Source of the DNA: QYOJ01 sp043810345
GTDB lineage: Bacteria; Bacteroidota; Bacteroidia; Bacteroidales; FEN-979
Direction of reading: 5' to 3'
DNA length: 49,465 nt
NCBI GenBank assembly: GCA_043810345.1
Contig: JBDROF010000063.1
Span: 1 to 49,465, forward strand
In this document: piece after piece, positions 25,606-34,566 of the stretch
Numbering within the stretch: position 1 is the stretch's first letter
How the letters are laid out: the number at the start of each line of letters is the position of its first letter
The notes under the pieces: model-generated
Told to the model about the DNA's origin: nothing
Databases searched by the model: none
Seen by the model: only the letters and a program-made list of their open reading frames with translations
Program-made: the position numbers and the translations under genes

Positions 25606-28600
25606 TAATCTTCTTTCAAGGGGTAGAATCCTGGTACGCGGTTGAGACGAACAACCCGCTTACTGACAAAGACCGGCAGAAACTGGTTTGGTTGTTCGGC
25701 GGAGCACAGCTTTCCGACCAGATGGTCATGAAAGGGGAGTTTGTGGGACCACGCAAAGAGATGATCACCCCCTGGAGCACCAACGCCGTGGAGATCACAC
25801 AGAATATGGGAATTCAGGGGATCAATAGGATCGAAGAGTTTACAAGTTGCCAGTTGGCAGTTGGCAGTTCACAGTCCTTAGTCCTAAGTCCACTGTCCGT
25901 ATCCAATAATAGTGACTCACGTCTCACGGATTTCGATCCCATGCTCCAGCAGCGTTATCAAAACCTCGACCAGCAGCTCTTCTCCATCGACCGGAAACCG
26001 GAACCGATCCTTCACATAGCCGACATTGCCACGTACAACCGGCAGGAGGGACTCGCTCTCAGCGACGAAGAAATTACCTACCTGGATTCCCTCAGCCGGA
26101 AGATCGGGAGGAAACTGACTGACAGTGAAGTGTTCGGGTTTTCGCAGGTCAATTCAGAGCATTGCCGGCACAAGATCTTCAACGGTACCTTTATCATTGA
26201 CGGGAAGGAGATGACAGAATCCCTGTTTGACCTGATCAAAAAGACATCGAAAGAGCATCCCAATTTCCTGGTCTCGGCTTACAAAGACAACGTCGCTTTT
26301 ATCGAAGGACCTGCGATAGAGCAGTTTGCCCCAGAAAGACAGAACGTGGCTGATTATTTTGTCATTCTGGACACCGATTCGGTCATTTCCCTGAAAGCCG
26401 AAACTCATAATTTTCCTACCACGGTGGAACCCTTCAACGGAGCGGCTACCGGTTCCGGTGGTGAGATCCGGGACCGGATGGCCGGTGGAAAAGGGAGCAT
26501 ACCCCTTGCAGGGACGGCAGTATACATGACCTCCTATCCGCGGCTCGAAGGTGGGCGTTCCTGGGAAACAGAAGTAGAAGCCAGGAAGTGGTTATACAAG
26601 AATCCGCAAGATATCCTGATCAAAGCCTCAAACGGAGCCAGTGATTTTGGAAATAAGTTCGGGCAACCGCTGATCTGCGGCAGTGTGCTCACATTTGAAC
26701 ATGCTGAAAACGCAAAGACTTACGGGTATGATAAAGTGATCATGTTGGCCGGCGGGATCGGATTTGCCCGAAAAGAGGATAGTATGAAAGAGGTTCCCGA
26801 AGGAGGAGAAAAGATTGTCGTGCTGGGCGGGGATAACTATCGCATCGGCATGGGCGGCGGAGCGGTCTCCTCCGTGGCAACCGGAGAATATGGAAATGCC
26901 ATTGAACTTAACGCGGTTCAACGGTCCAATCCAGAGATGCAGAAACGGGTTTTCAATGCCATCCGGGCGATGACCGAAATGGAATTCAACCCCGTGGTAG
27001 CAATCCACGATCATGGCGCCGGCGGTCACCTGAACTCCATCTCGGAACTGGTGGAGGCAACCGGAGGAACTGTTCGGATCGACGCTCTCCCCATTGGCGA
27101 TCCCACCCTCTCCGCTAAGGAGATCATCAGCAACGAGTCCCAGGAACGGATGGGCCTGCTCATTCGAGAAAAAGACCTTCCCCTGCTGAAGCAGGTAGCC
27201 GACCGGGAACGGGCTCCTATCTACGAAGTCGGTAAGACCCGGAGCGACCATGAGCTGGTATTTGAAGTCAACCGTGAGGGGACCAGGCCCATCGACCTGA
27301 ACGTCGATGATTTCTTCGGTAAACCACCCAGAACGATTCTGCGGGATACAACGATAAAGCAACAGTTTTTACCAGTCCTCAGTCCGCAGTCCGCAGTCCT
27401 CAGTCCGCAGTCCGCAGTCCACAGTCCACAGTCCGCAGTCCACAGTCCACAGTCCGCAGTCCACAGTCCACAGTCCGCAGTCCGCAGTCCACAGTCCACA
27501 GTCACCAGTCACGAGTCACCACTCACTACTCACCACTCACCACTCACCAGTCACAATCTTCTAAACCTTGTCCTCCAACTCGAGGCTGTCGCCTGCAAGG
27601 ACTGGCTGACAAACAAGGTCGACCGGGCCGTGTCAGGGAAGATCGCCAGGCAGCAAACCTGTGGTCCGATCCAGTTACCCTTGAATAACCTGGGTGTCAC
27701 CGCCCTGGATTACCAGGGGGAGAAAGGGATCGCCACCTCCCTGGGCCATGCTCCGGTTGTAGCTCTGGCTGATGCGGCAGCCGGTTCCAGGCTCTCCATT
27801 GCCGAAGCGCTGACAAATCTTGTTTGGGCCCCTCTGACACATGGCTTACAGGGTGTTTCTCTCTCGGCCAACTGGATGTGGCCGGCGAAGAATCCCGGAG
27901 AGGATGCCCGTTTGTATAGCGCCGTGAAAGCGGTCAGCGATTTTGCTATTACCTTGGGAATCAATATCCCCACCGGAAAAGACTCCCTGTCGATGACCCA
28001 GAAGTACCCCGATGGGTCGGTCGTCTACTCACCTGGCACCGTGATCATTTCGGCCGTCGCCGAAGTAGAGGATGTAAAAAAAGTTGTAAGCACTAATATG
28101 GTGCCTGATGAACAGACAGGCCTGGTTTATATTCCTTTTACCAACGAATCTTTTCACCTGGGAGGAAGCAGCCTGGCGCAGGTGTTGAATAAAATTGGAA
28201 ATGAGGTCCCGGATGTTTCCGATCCGGAGTACTTCAAAGCAGTCTTTGATGCGATTCAGCACCTGGTTTCTGAAGGCCTTGTCCTGGCCGGGCATGATGT
28301 GTCGGCCGGCGGATTGATCACCACCCTGCTGGAGATGGTCTTCCCACTAGACGGATGGGGACTTGATCTGGACCTCTCCGGATTAGGTGAGTCTGACCCG
28401 GTAAGCCTCTTATTCAGTGAGAAACCTGCTGCGCTGATCCAGGTGAAAGATGTAGCTGCCCTGACCCAGTTTATTAGAATATCAGGCAATTTTGTCACAG
28501 CGAGTGGAGCGAAGCTGCGGCATCAGGTCATCGGAAAACCGGTAACAAAACCAACTGTGACGATCCAGATCGGGGAAGAGCATCTAGAGCTGGCTGTCGA

Positions 28601-29534
28601 AGAGCTTCGCGACACCTGGTTCAAGACATCCTATCTGCTCGACCGGCATCAGTGTGGCGATGAGCTTGCGCTGAAGCGCTTCACCAACTACAAGCAGCAA
28701 TCCTTGAAGTTCGTCTTTCCAGCACAGTTCACCGGGTTGTTCAGCCAGTATGGCATTGATCCCAAACGGAGGAGACCCTCCGGGATCAAAGGGGCGATTA
28801 TCCGCGAAAAAGGGGTAAACCGCGACCGCGATATGGCCTGGGCGATGTACCTCGCCGGATTCGATGTGAAGGACGTGCATATGACTGACCTGATCTCTGG
28901 TCGGGAAACCCTCGACGACATCCACTTCATTGCCTTCGTAGGTGGATTTTCCAACAGCGATGTACTCGGTTCAGCAAAAGGATGGGCCGGTGCTTTCCTC
29001 TACAATCTGAAAGCCAAGGAGACACTCGACCGGTATTTTTCCCGGCCTGACACCCTCAGCCTTGGCGTTTGCAATGGCTGCCAGTTACTGGTTGAGCTGA
29101 GCTTGATCTTTCCCGGCCACAAGAACCAGCCAAAGATGTCGTGGAACGATTCACACAAATACGAATGTTCATTCGTCAATGTGACCATCCAGGAAAATCA
29201 ATCCATTATGCTGGGAACCCTGACAGGCACCCGGCTGGGTATCTGGGTAGCCCATGGTGAAGGGAAGTTCAACTTCCCGTATGAGGAGAAGCGCTATCAG
29301 ATTCCTGCGAAGTTCAGCTATTCAGATTATCCGGGCAATCCCAATGGGTCGATGTACGATGCAGCTGCCATCTGTTCTGAAAACGGACGTCATCTGGCGA
29401 TCATGCCTCACCTGGAAGATTCCGTGCTTCCCTGGCAATGGGCGTACTACCCGGAAGCCCGGAAAGACGACCAGGTAACCCCCTGGATCGAAGCCTTTGT
29501 GAACGCGAGACATTGGGTGCAAAAACAGAATTAA
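25602..29534 (+). CDS. purL: Phosphoribosylformylglycinamidine synthase (FGAM synthase), single-chain type
   Basis: The 1310-residue protein is the large fused PurL that turns FGAR, glutamine and ATP into FGAM in purine synthesis. The synthetase half carries VNSEHCRHKIF, KAETHNFPTTVEPFNGAATG and HDHGAGGHLNSISE. The C-terminal glutaminase has the nucleophile Cys1157 (GVCNGCQ) and His1270/Glu1272 (MPHLED). Two repeat-encoded inserts interrupt it without breaking the frame: residues about 82-110 (tract 25845-25900) and about 591-652 (tract 27373-27554). They account for the extra length over typical family members (about 1230-1295). Both fall between conserved blocks, so the enzyme is probably active. 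It overlaps trxB by four bases. Confidence 0.95.
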   Translation: MIIFFQGVESWYAVETNNPLTDKDRQKLVWLFGGAQLSDQMVMKGEFVGPRKEMITPWSTNAVEITQNMGIQGINRIEEFTSCQLAVGSSQSLVLSPLSVSNNSDSRLTDFDPMLQQRYQNLDQQLFSIDRKPEPILHIADIATYNRQEGLALSDEEITYLDSLSRKIGRKLTDSEVFGFSQVNSEHCRHKIFNGTFIIDGKEMTESLFDLIKKTSKEHPNFLVSAYKDNVAFIEGPAIEQFAPERQNVADYFVILDTDSVISLKAETHNFPTTVEPFNGAATGSGGEIRDRMAGGKGSIPLAGTAVYMTSYPRLEGGRSWETEVEARKWLYKNPQDILIKASNGASDFGNKFGQPLICGSVLTFEHAENAKTYGYDKVIMLAGGIGFARKEDSMKEVPEGGEKIVVLGGDNYRIGMGGGAVSSVATGEYGNAIELNAVQRSNPEMQKRVFNAIRAMTEMEFNPVVAIHDHGAGGHLNSISELVEATGGTVRIDALPIGDPTLSAKEIISNESQERMGLLIREKDLPLLKQVADRERAPIYEVGKTRSDHELVFEVNREGTRPIDLNVDDFFGKPPRTILRDTTIKQQFLPVLSPQSAVLSPQSAVHSPQSAVHSPQSAVHSPQSAVRSPQSTVTSHESPLTTHHSPLTSHNLLNLVLQLEAVACKDWLTNKVDRAVSGKIARQQTCGPIQLPLNNLGVTALDYQGEKGIATSLGHAPVVALADAAAGSRLSIAEALTNLVWAPLTHGLQGVSLSANWMWPAKNPGEDARLYSAVKAVSDFAITLGINIPTGKDSLSMTQKYPDGSVVYSPGTVIISAVAEVEDVKKVVSTNMVPDEQTGLVYIPFTNESFHLGGSSLAQVLNKIGNEVPDVSDPEYFKAVFDAIQHLVSEGLVLAGHDVSAGGLITTLLEMVFPLDGWGLDLDLSGLGESDPVSLLFSEKPAALIQVKDVAALTQFIRISGNFVTASGAKLRHQVIGKPVTKPTVTIQIGEEHLELAVEELRDTWFKTSYLLDRHQCGDELALKRFTNYKQQSLKFVFPAQFTGLFSQYGIDPKRRRPSGIKGAIIREKGVNRDRDMAWAMYLAGFDVKDVHMTDLISGRETLDDIHFIAFVGGFSNSDVLGSAKGWAGAFLYNLKAKETLDRYFSRPDTLSLGVCNGCQLLVELSLIFPGHKNQPKMSWNDSHKYECSFVNVTIQENQSIMLGTLTGTRLGIWVAHGEGKFNFPYEEKRYQIPAKFSYSDYPGNPNGSMYDAAAICSENGRHLAIMPHLEDSVLPWQWAYYPEARKDDQVTPWIEAFVNARHWVQKQN
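25845..25900 (+). repeat. Heptamer tandem tract 1 in purL
   Basis: Eight phased heptamers run from AGTTGCC through AGTTGGC (twice), AGTTCAC, AGTCCTT, AGTCCTA, AGTCCAC to TGTCCGT. They encode part of an unconserved insert (QLAVGSSQSLVLSPLSV) between the N-terminal domain and the linker of PurL. More decayed units continue to about 25930. Confidence 0.7.
27373..27554 (+). repeat. Heptamer tandem tract 2 in purL: 26 phased units
   Basis: Twenty-six consecutive heptamers, mostly CAGTCCG or CAGTCCA and then CACTCAC/CAGTCAC variants, run without a single phase slip. Three units make seven codons, so the protein shows a heptapeptide rhythm SPQSAVH. The tract separates two conserved halves of the synthetase region. 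Confidence 0.9.
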
Positions 29535-29551
29535 ATGAGAATCGAAAATGA

Positions 29552-30118
29552 ATGATTACAATGCGATTTTATCCATCTTTGATCAATGATCCTACGCTAT
29601 ATAGTTTTAACTCAACTGAGAAAGCTGAAGTAAAATCTTTATTGGCAAATTGTACTTACTTTATAAAAACAATAACAAAAGATGTGCATATCAGGGGTGT
29701 TAAGGCTGACCGTCTTGTGTCATTATTTAATGATACAGGCGATTTTGAGAATTATGGCTTTGAATGTTCCATCGATTTTATAACAAATGATAATCAGATC
29801 ATTGAAGTTGATTGTAAAACGCAGGTAGATGCCACCTATTTGGTTGTCTTAATTCAATCATATTTAAAGAAATCAAAACTCCTATCATGGGAAACACTGA
29901 TGTCGTTCCCCGTTAAAAATCAAAAGATAGATAACTTTATTCAGGAGAAAAAAGCAATAATTTTAAATGCACTTTCTCCCTTAAATGAAAAGTTGCAAAA
30001 CAGATTACTTCAGATTTTTACCAACAGAGAAATTGAACCCATTTCAAAAATTAACAACTTGAACTGTTTACAATATCTAATCAACCTGTATGTCGATTAT
30101 CTTTACAAAGTTGTTTAG
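29552..30118 (+). CDS. AT-rich orphan gene of unknown function
   Basis: The frame encodes 188 residues starting MITMRFYPSLINDP (a second ATG follows three codons in). The protein is soluble, rich in Lys, Ile, Leu and Asn, with predicted beta strands (IRGVKADRLVSLF, IIEVDCKTQVDATYLVV) followed by helices. No family was recognised. Its base composition is clearly more AT-rich than purL before it and the SDR remnant after it, which points to horizontal acquisition. It lies 17 bases after purL and 24 bases before the SDR pseudogene. No transposase or integrase is near. Confidence 0.6.
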   Translation: MITMRFYPSLINDPTLYSFNSTEKAEVKSLLANCTYFIKTITKDVHIRGVKADRLVSLFNDTGDFENYGFECSIDFITNDNQIIEVDCKTQVDATYLVVLIQSYLKKSKLLSWETLMSFPVKNQKIDNFIQEKKAIILNALSPLNEKLQNRLLQIFTNREIEPISKINNLNCLQYLINLYVDYLYKVV

Positions 30119-30142
30119 CCCTGAATTTTACAATTTCACCAT

Positions 30143-30824
30143 ATGAATAAAACAATCCTCATCACCGGCGCCACAGCCGGTTTCGGCAGGGCCATCGCCG
30201 TTAAATTTGCCGAACACGGCTATGATTGCATCATCACGGGTCGCCGCAAGGAACTGCTCGAAGAGCTGGAAGATGAACTGCGGCAAACCTTCAACGCGGA
30301 TATACTGCCGCTTCACTTTGACGTCAGGAAGCTGGATGAGGTGGAAGAGGCCATCGATTCCCTCAGCGGGAAATGGCGGGATATCGATGTACTGGTGAAC
30401 AACGCCGGACTGGCTGTGGGTCTCTGCCGGAAAAGAGATCTACCCGAATGGAAATGTCTATTGCGGGACCAAATCTGCCGTGGATGCCATCACTAAGGGT
30501 ACCCGGATCGACCTGGTCAGTCACAACATTAAAGTGACCCAGATCGCTCCCGGAGCTGCCGATACGGAGTTCTCGCTTGTCCGCTTCAAAGGAGACCAGG
30601 TACGTGCTTCACATGTCTACGACGGATTCAATCCGCTCTCTGCCGAGGATATTGCAGAGGTGACTTATTATGTGACCACGCTTCCCGACCATGTGAACAT
30701 CAACGACCTGGTGATCATGCCCACCGCCCAGGCGAACGCCACGACGATCGTGAGACGTGAGAAGAAGAATGAGGGAATAGGATGTACGGAGTCACGTATC
30801 GCGCATCGTGTATCGCGTATCTGA
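30143..30824 (+). pseudogene. Short-chain dehydrogenase (YdfG-like) with internal deletion and frameshift
   Basis: The 5' part encodes a normal SDR start (MNKTILITGATAGFGRAIAV, then DIDVLVNNAGLAVGL). At about 30424 the next bases belong to a later part of the gene in another frame: AGKEIYPNGNVYCGTKSAV, then DAITKGTRIDLVSHNIKVTQIAPG. The segment between, expected to be about 45 residues and to hold the catalytic Ser and the NVKG/NIGSIAG region, is gone. The Tyr and Lys of YCGTK remain in the shifted frame. The 3' end runs into a heptamer tract at 30796, which supplies the last residues and the stop. No working enzyme can be made. Confidence 0.85.
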
Positions 30825-30844
30825 CATCTGGCATCCGGCATCCC
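30796..30844 (+). repeat. Heptamer tandem tract at the 3' end of the SDR pseudogene
   Basis: Seven phased heptamers (GTATCGC, GCATCGT, GTATCGC, GTATCTG, ACATCTG, GCATCCG and GCATCCC) start inside the last codons of the SDR remnant and continue past its stop. They are the same family as the tract upstream of trxB. Confidence 0.7.
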
Positions 30845-30870
30845 AATTTCTAATTTCTATTTTCACCATT

Positions 30871-30928
30871 TCGCTACCTCGCTACCTCGCTATTTCGCTT
30901 TTTATTTCCATTTCGCTATTTCGCTATT
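30871..30928 (+). repeat. Octamer tandem tract upstream of the first acyl-CoA ligase
   Basis: Units TCGCTACC (twice), TCGCTATT, TCGCTTTT, a decayed unit, and TCGCTATT (twice) repeat with an 8-bp period. It is the same family as 10233-10272. A possible -7 box TAATATTG (30934-30941) follows six bases later. Confidence 0.65.
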
Positions 30929-30983
30929 TTTCTTAATATTGTACCCGCAACCGTGGAATTAACCGCCACATAAACCGTTTATT

Positions 30984-32750
30984 ATGGAAGTAACACGAAT
31001 TTTTGACATTCTTCCGTATTACGAGAAGAAATTCAAACCAAAGGATGATGTGATCGCATCCAAGGAGGATGGTAAGTGGAAGAAGATCAGCATCAAAGAA
31101 TACAGGGAGATTGTCGATGACATCAGTTATGGCTTCCTGGCATTGGGGGTCAATCCGGGCGACCGGATCGCACAGATCAGTCCCAACCGGGTGGAATGGA
31201 ATTTTGTCGACATGGCCATATCACAGATTGGGGCTATCCATGTTCCCATTTATCCCACCATCAGTGAAACGGATTACAAACACATTCTGGGTCATGCCGG
31301 GGTGAAGTTCGTCTTTATTTCAGGGAACGAGCTTCTCCGAAAGATCAAGCATATACTTCCTGAAGTACCTTCCATTCAGGGAATATATACTTACAAGGAC
31401 TTGCAAGAGTACAAACATCTGAATGAGCTTATTGATCTTGGCAAACAGAACCGGGATCCGGAAAAGCTGGAAGCATTGAAATTGTCCATCAAACCGGATG
31501 ATATTGTTACGATCATCTATACATCAGGTACTACAGGGACTCAAAAAGGAGTGATACTTTCGCACAACAACATCATATCCAACTTCAAAGCTGCCTCCTA
31601 TATTCCTCCTTTTGGAGAAGAACATAAAGCGGTCAGCTATCTTCCACTCTGCCATGTCTATGAACGGATGCTGAACTATCTCTACCAGTACCTCGGAATC
31701 TCCATCTATTATGCTGAAAACATGGGGACCATTACGGATAACATGAAGGAAGTTCATCCTCAGCTCATGTCTACCGTACCACGGCTGCTCGAAAAAGTGT
31801 ATGATAAATTGGTGGCCACAGGCCAGAAGCTGAAAGGGCCGAAAAGCTGGATCTTCTGGGGCGCATTCCATCTGGCCCTCCGGTACGAATTGAAAGGAGC
31901 CAATGGCTGGTTCTATGAGTGGAAAAGGAAACGGTATGACAAACTGGTGTATGCCAAATGGCGTGCCGCTCTTGGCGGAGAGATCAACCTTATGGTATCC
32001 GGGGGAGCGGCTATGCAACCGCGACTCGGCCGGTTATTCACCTGTGCCGGGATCAATATCCTGGAAGGCTACGGATTGACGGAAACGTCCCCGGTTATAG
32101 CTGTCAGTGATTTCAGCGAACACGGGATCAAATTCGGCACGGTGGGACCCGTGTTACGAGGAGTGGAGGTGAAGATTGCGGATGACGGGGAAATATGCGT
32201 CAAAGGGCCCAACGTGATGAAAGGGTACTATAAGGATGAGAAGATGACCGAAGAGGTCATAGACAGTGACGGGTGGTTTCATACAGGCGATCTTGGACAC
32301 ATAGAACCGGAAGGGCAGTTAAAGATCACCGGCCGGAAAAAAGAGCTGTTTAAAACATCTTTCGGGAAATATGTGAGTCCTCAACTAATCGAAGATAAAT
32401 TTAAAGAGTCTCTCTTCATCGATCAACTTATTGTGGTGGGCGAGAACCAGAAGTTTGTCGGAACCCTGATTGTTCCAGATTTTGTTTTCATGAAATCGTA
32501 CTGTGAACGTAAAGAGATCCCATTCGGTTCCAATACGGAATTGATTTCAAATCCCGTCATCAGAAAACGGTTTCAGAAAGAGATTGATAAATACAACAAG
32601 CAGTTTGGCGACACCGAGAAGATCAAGACCTGGGATTTGCTGGATGCCGAATGGACCCTGGATACAGGAGAGATCACTCCAACCATCAAGCTGAAACGTC
32701 CGTTTATCTGCAGGAAGTACGAAGACAAAATCACGCAACTTTTTGACTGA
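30984..32750 (+). CDS. Long-chain fatty acid-CoA ligase (AMP-forming), copy 1
   Basis: The 588-residue protein belongs to the AMP-binding (ANL) superfamily, long-chain acyl-CoA synthetase branch. The ATP/AMP motif is IIYTSGTTGTQKGVILSHNN, and later signatures are GYGLTETSPVIAV, DGWFHTGDLG and GRKKELFKTSFGKYVSP. It activates fatty acids as acyl-AMP and then acyl-CoA at the membrane or in the cytoplasm. A paralogue starts nine bases after its stop on the same strand, so they form one transcription unit. The start ATG lies 43 bases after a plausible -7 box. Confidence 0.9.
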   Translation: MEVTRIFDILPYYEKKFKPKDDVIASKEDGKWKKISIKEYREIVDDISYGFLALGVNPGDRIAQISPNRVEWNFVDMAISQIGAIHVPIYPTISETDYKHILGHAGVKFVFISGNELLRKIKHILPEVPSIQGIYTYKDLQEYKHLNELIDLGKQNRDPEKLEALKLSIKPDDIVTIIYTSGTTGTQKGVILSHNNIISNFKAASYIPPFGEEHKAVSYLPLCHVYERMLNYLYQYLGISIYYAENMGTITDNMKEVHPQLMSTVPRLLEKVYDKLVATGQKLKGPKSWIFWGAFHLALRYELKGANGWFYEWKRKRYDKLVYAKWRAALGGEINLMVSGGAAMQPRLGRLFTCAGINILEGYGLTETSPVIAVSDFSEHGIKFGTVGPVLRGVEVKIADDGEICVKGPNVMKGYYKDEKMTEEVIDSDGWFHTGDLGHIEPEGQLKITGRKKELFKTSFGKYVSPQLIEDKFKESLFIDQLIVVGENQKFVGTLIVPDFVFMKSYCERKEIPFGSNTELISNPVIRKRFQKEIDKYNKQFGDTEKIKTWDLLDAEWTLDTGEITPTIKLKRPFICRKYEDKITQLFD

Positions 32751-32758
32751 CACAATGA

Positions 32759-34564
32759 ATGAAACCGGTTATTCGGCTATTTGATATACTCGATCTGTTC
32801 AGGGATGAATACAGTCAGAAACCAGATGTTTTTCTGTCAAAATCAGAGGGCGTATGGCATCCCATCTCTGCTTCTGATTATGTTCAACTGAGCTACAACC
32901 TGAGTCTGGGATTGCTGGAACTGGGGGTGACACCGGGTACCCGGATTGCCACAGTGATGGCCAATTGTCCGGAATGGAACCTCTTCGACATGGCCATTAT
33001 GCAGACAGGAGCCATCCAGGTTCCTATCTATCCTACCATCAGTGATGAAAGCTATCGGTTCATTTTTAAAGATGCTGAAGTTGAATACCTGGTTATTTAC
33101 AACCAGGATATAGGCACAAGGGTCAGACACATAGTGAAGGAGCTGCCGTTGGTAAAAGGAGTCTTTTCTATCCAGGAGGTGTGGGGAGTTCCGCTATGGA
33201 CGGAACTTCTCGAAGCTGGCCGGAATTCATCCAGAGCTGCGGAACTGGAAAAGATCAGATCAGGCATACAACCCGGCGACCTCACCTCCATCATCTACAC
33301 ATCCGGAACTACGGGAAGGCCGAAAGGTGTCATGCTGTCACATGGAAATTTCGTCTCTAATTTCCTTGCGTGTGCGAAAATCCCCAACTTCACCAGCCGC
33401 GATAGAGCGTTGAGCTTCCTTCCGCTATGTCATGTCTATGAACGGATATTGAATTACGTGTACCAGTACCTGGGGATGTCGGTTTATTATGCGCAGTCAC
33501 TGGACCAGGTCCCGGAATACCTGAAAGAGATCAAACCTCATGCGTTTGCCGCTGTTCCACGAATGATGGAGAAGATCTACAACAAGGTCGTATCCGAGGG
33601 ACGGAACCTGGACGGATTACAGAAAAAAGTCTTTTTCTGGGCACTTCGCCTGGGTCACAAATTTGAATTAAACCACCAACGTGGTTGGGTTTATGATGTC
33701 AAACTGTGTATGGCCAACCTTCTTGTCTTTTCCAGGTGGAGAAAAGCGCTGGGTGGCAATGTCCGGTTGATCGTATCCGGAGGGGCATCACTCCATCCCC
33801 GTTTGGCCAGGATATTCTGGGCTGCCCGCCTCAAGGTGCTAGAGGGTTATGGATTGACCGAGACCTCTCCGGTGATTGCCGTTCAAACCCTGAATCCCGA
33901 AGGGGTACAGTTCGGAACGGTCGGACCGGTCTTGCCTGGTGTGGAGGTGAAATTCGCAGGCGACGGGGAAATTCTTTGCAAAGGGCCTAACGTGATGCTC
34001 GGTTATGTGAACCGGCCGGAGCGGACAAGGGAGGTGATTGATCCGGATGGATGGTTCCATACCGGAGATATAGGGGTGATGGTAGATGGTAAATACCTCC
34101 GGATCACCGACAGAAAAAAGGAGATCTTCAAAACCTCTACCGGGAAATATATCGCTCCTCAGCCCATTGAACGACTGTTTTCCGAATCTCCTTTCATCGA
34201 TCACATCGTGGTGCTGGGAGAGGACCGCAAGTATGCCGCTGCCCTGATTGTTCCCAATTTCGACCACCTGAAAAGCTGGTGCAGGGTGAAAAGGATCCCT
34301 TACCATTCAAACAGGCAGGCTGTTTCAGATCCGAAAATTGTCGTCCGTTTTCATGAAGAGGTAAGCCGGATCAACCGGGCGCTGGGACAAACTGAAAAGA
34401 TCAAGAAGTTCGGGCTTCTGCCGGATGAGTGGACCATCGAATCGGGAGAACTTTCACTCACGATGAAACTCCGAAGGAAGTTCATCCATGAGAAATATTA
34501 CAAAGAGATCGAGGAGACCTACCGGTCAGCTGAATGCAATTACAAAGAAGAGCCTCTGGAGTAA
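32759..34564 (+). CDS. Long-chain fatty acid-CoA ligase (AMP-forming), copy 2
   Basis: The 601-residue protein is the tandem paralogue of the gene before it and carries the same motifs: IIYTSGTTGRPKGVMLSHGN, GYGLTETSPVIAV, DGWFHTGDIG and DRKKEIFKTSTGKYIAP. The two differ throughout, so the duplication is old, and they may prefer different chain lengths. An alternative ATG four bases upstream is out of frame. The gene ends three bases before the stop of the convergent holA. Confidence 0.9.
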   Translation: MKPVIRLFDILDLFRDEYSQKPDVFLSKSEGVWHPISASDYVQLSYNLSLGLLELGVTPGTRIATVMANCPEWNLFDMAIMQTGAIQVPIYPTISDESYRFIFKDAEVEYLVIYNQDIGTRVRHIVKELPLVKGVFSIQEVWGVPLWTELLEAGRNSSRAAELEKIRSGIQPGDLTSIIYTSGTTGRPKGVMLSHGNFVSNFLACAKIPNFTSRDRALSFLPLCHVYERILNYVYQYLGMSVYYAQSLDQVPEYLKEIKPHAFAAVPRMMEKIYNKVVSEGRNLDGLQKKVFFWALRLGHKFELNHQRGWVYDVKLCMANLLVFSRWRKALGGNVRLIVSGGASLHPRLARIFWAARLKVLEGYGLTETSPVIAVQTLNPEGVQFGTVGPVLPGVEVKFAGDGEILCKGPNVMLGYVNRPERTREVIDPDGWFHTGDIGVMVDGKYLRITDRKKEIFKTSTGKYIAPQPIERLFSESPFIDHIVVLGEDRKYAAALIVPNFDHLKSWCRVKRIPYHSNRQAVSDPKIVVRFHEEVSRINRALGQTEKIKKFGLLPDEWTIESGELSLTMKLRRKFIHEKYYKEIEETYRSAECNYKEEPLE

Positions 34565-34566
34565 AG

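Noticed and set aside
26628..27362. 244-codon open frame antisense to purL
   Set aside because: It lies entirely within a well-conserved part of purL and has no family features.
27373..27554. CRISPR-like array in purL
   Set aside because: The units are only 7 bp and contiguous, with no unique spacers; no cas genes are present. It is a tandem repeat in a coding frame.
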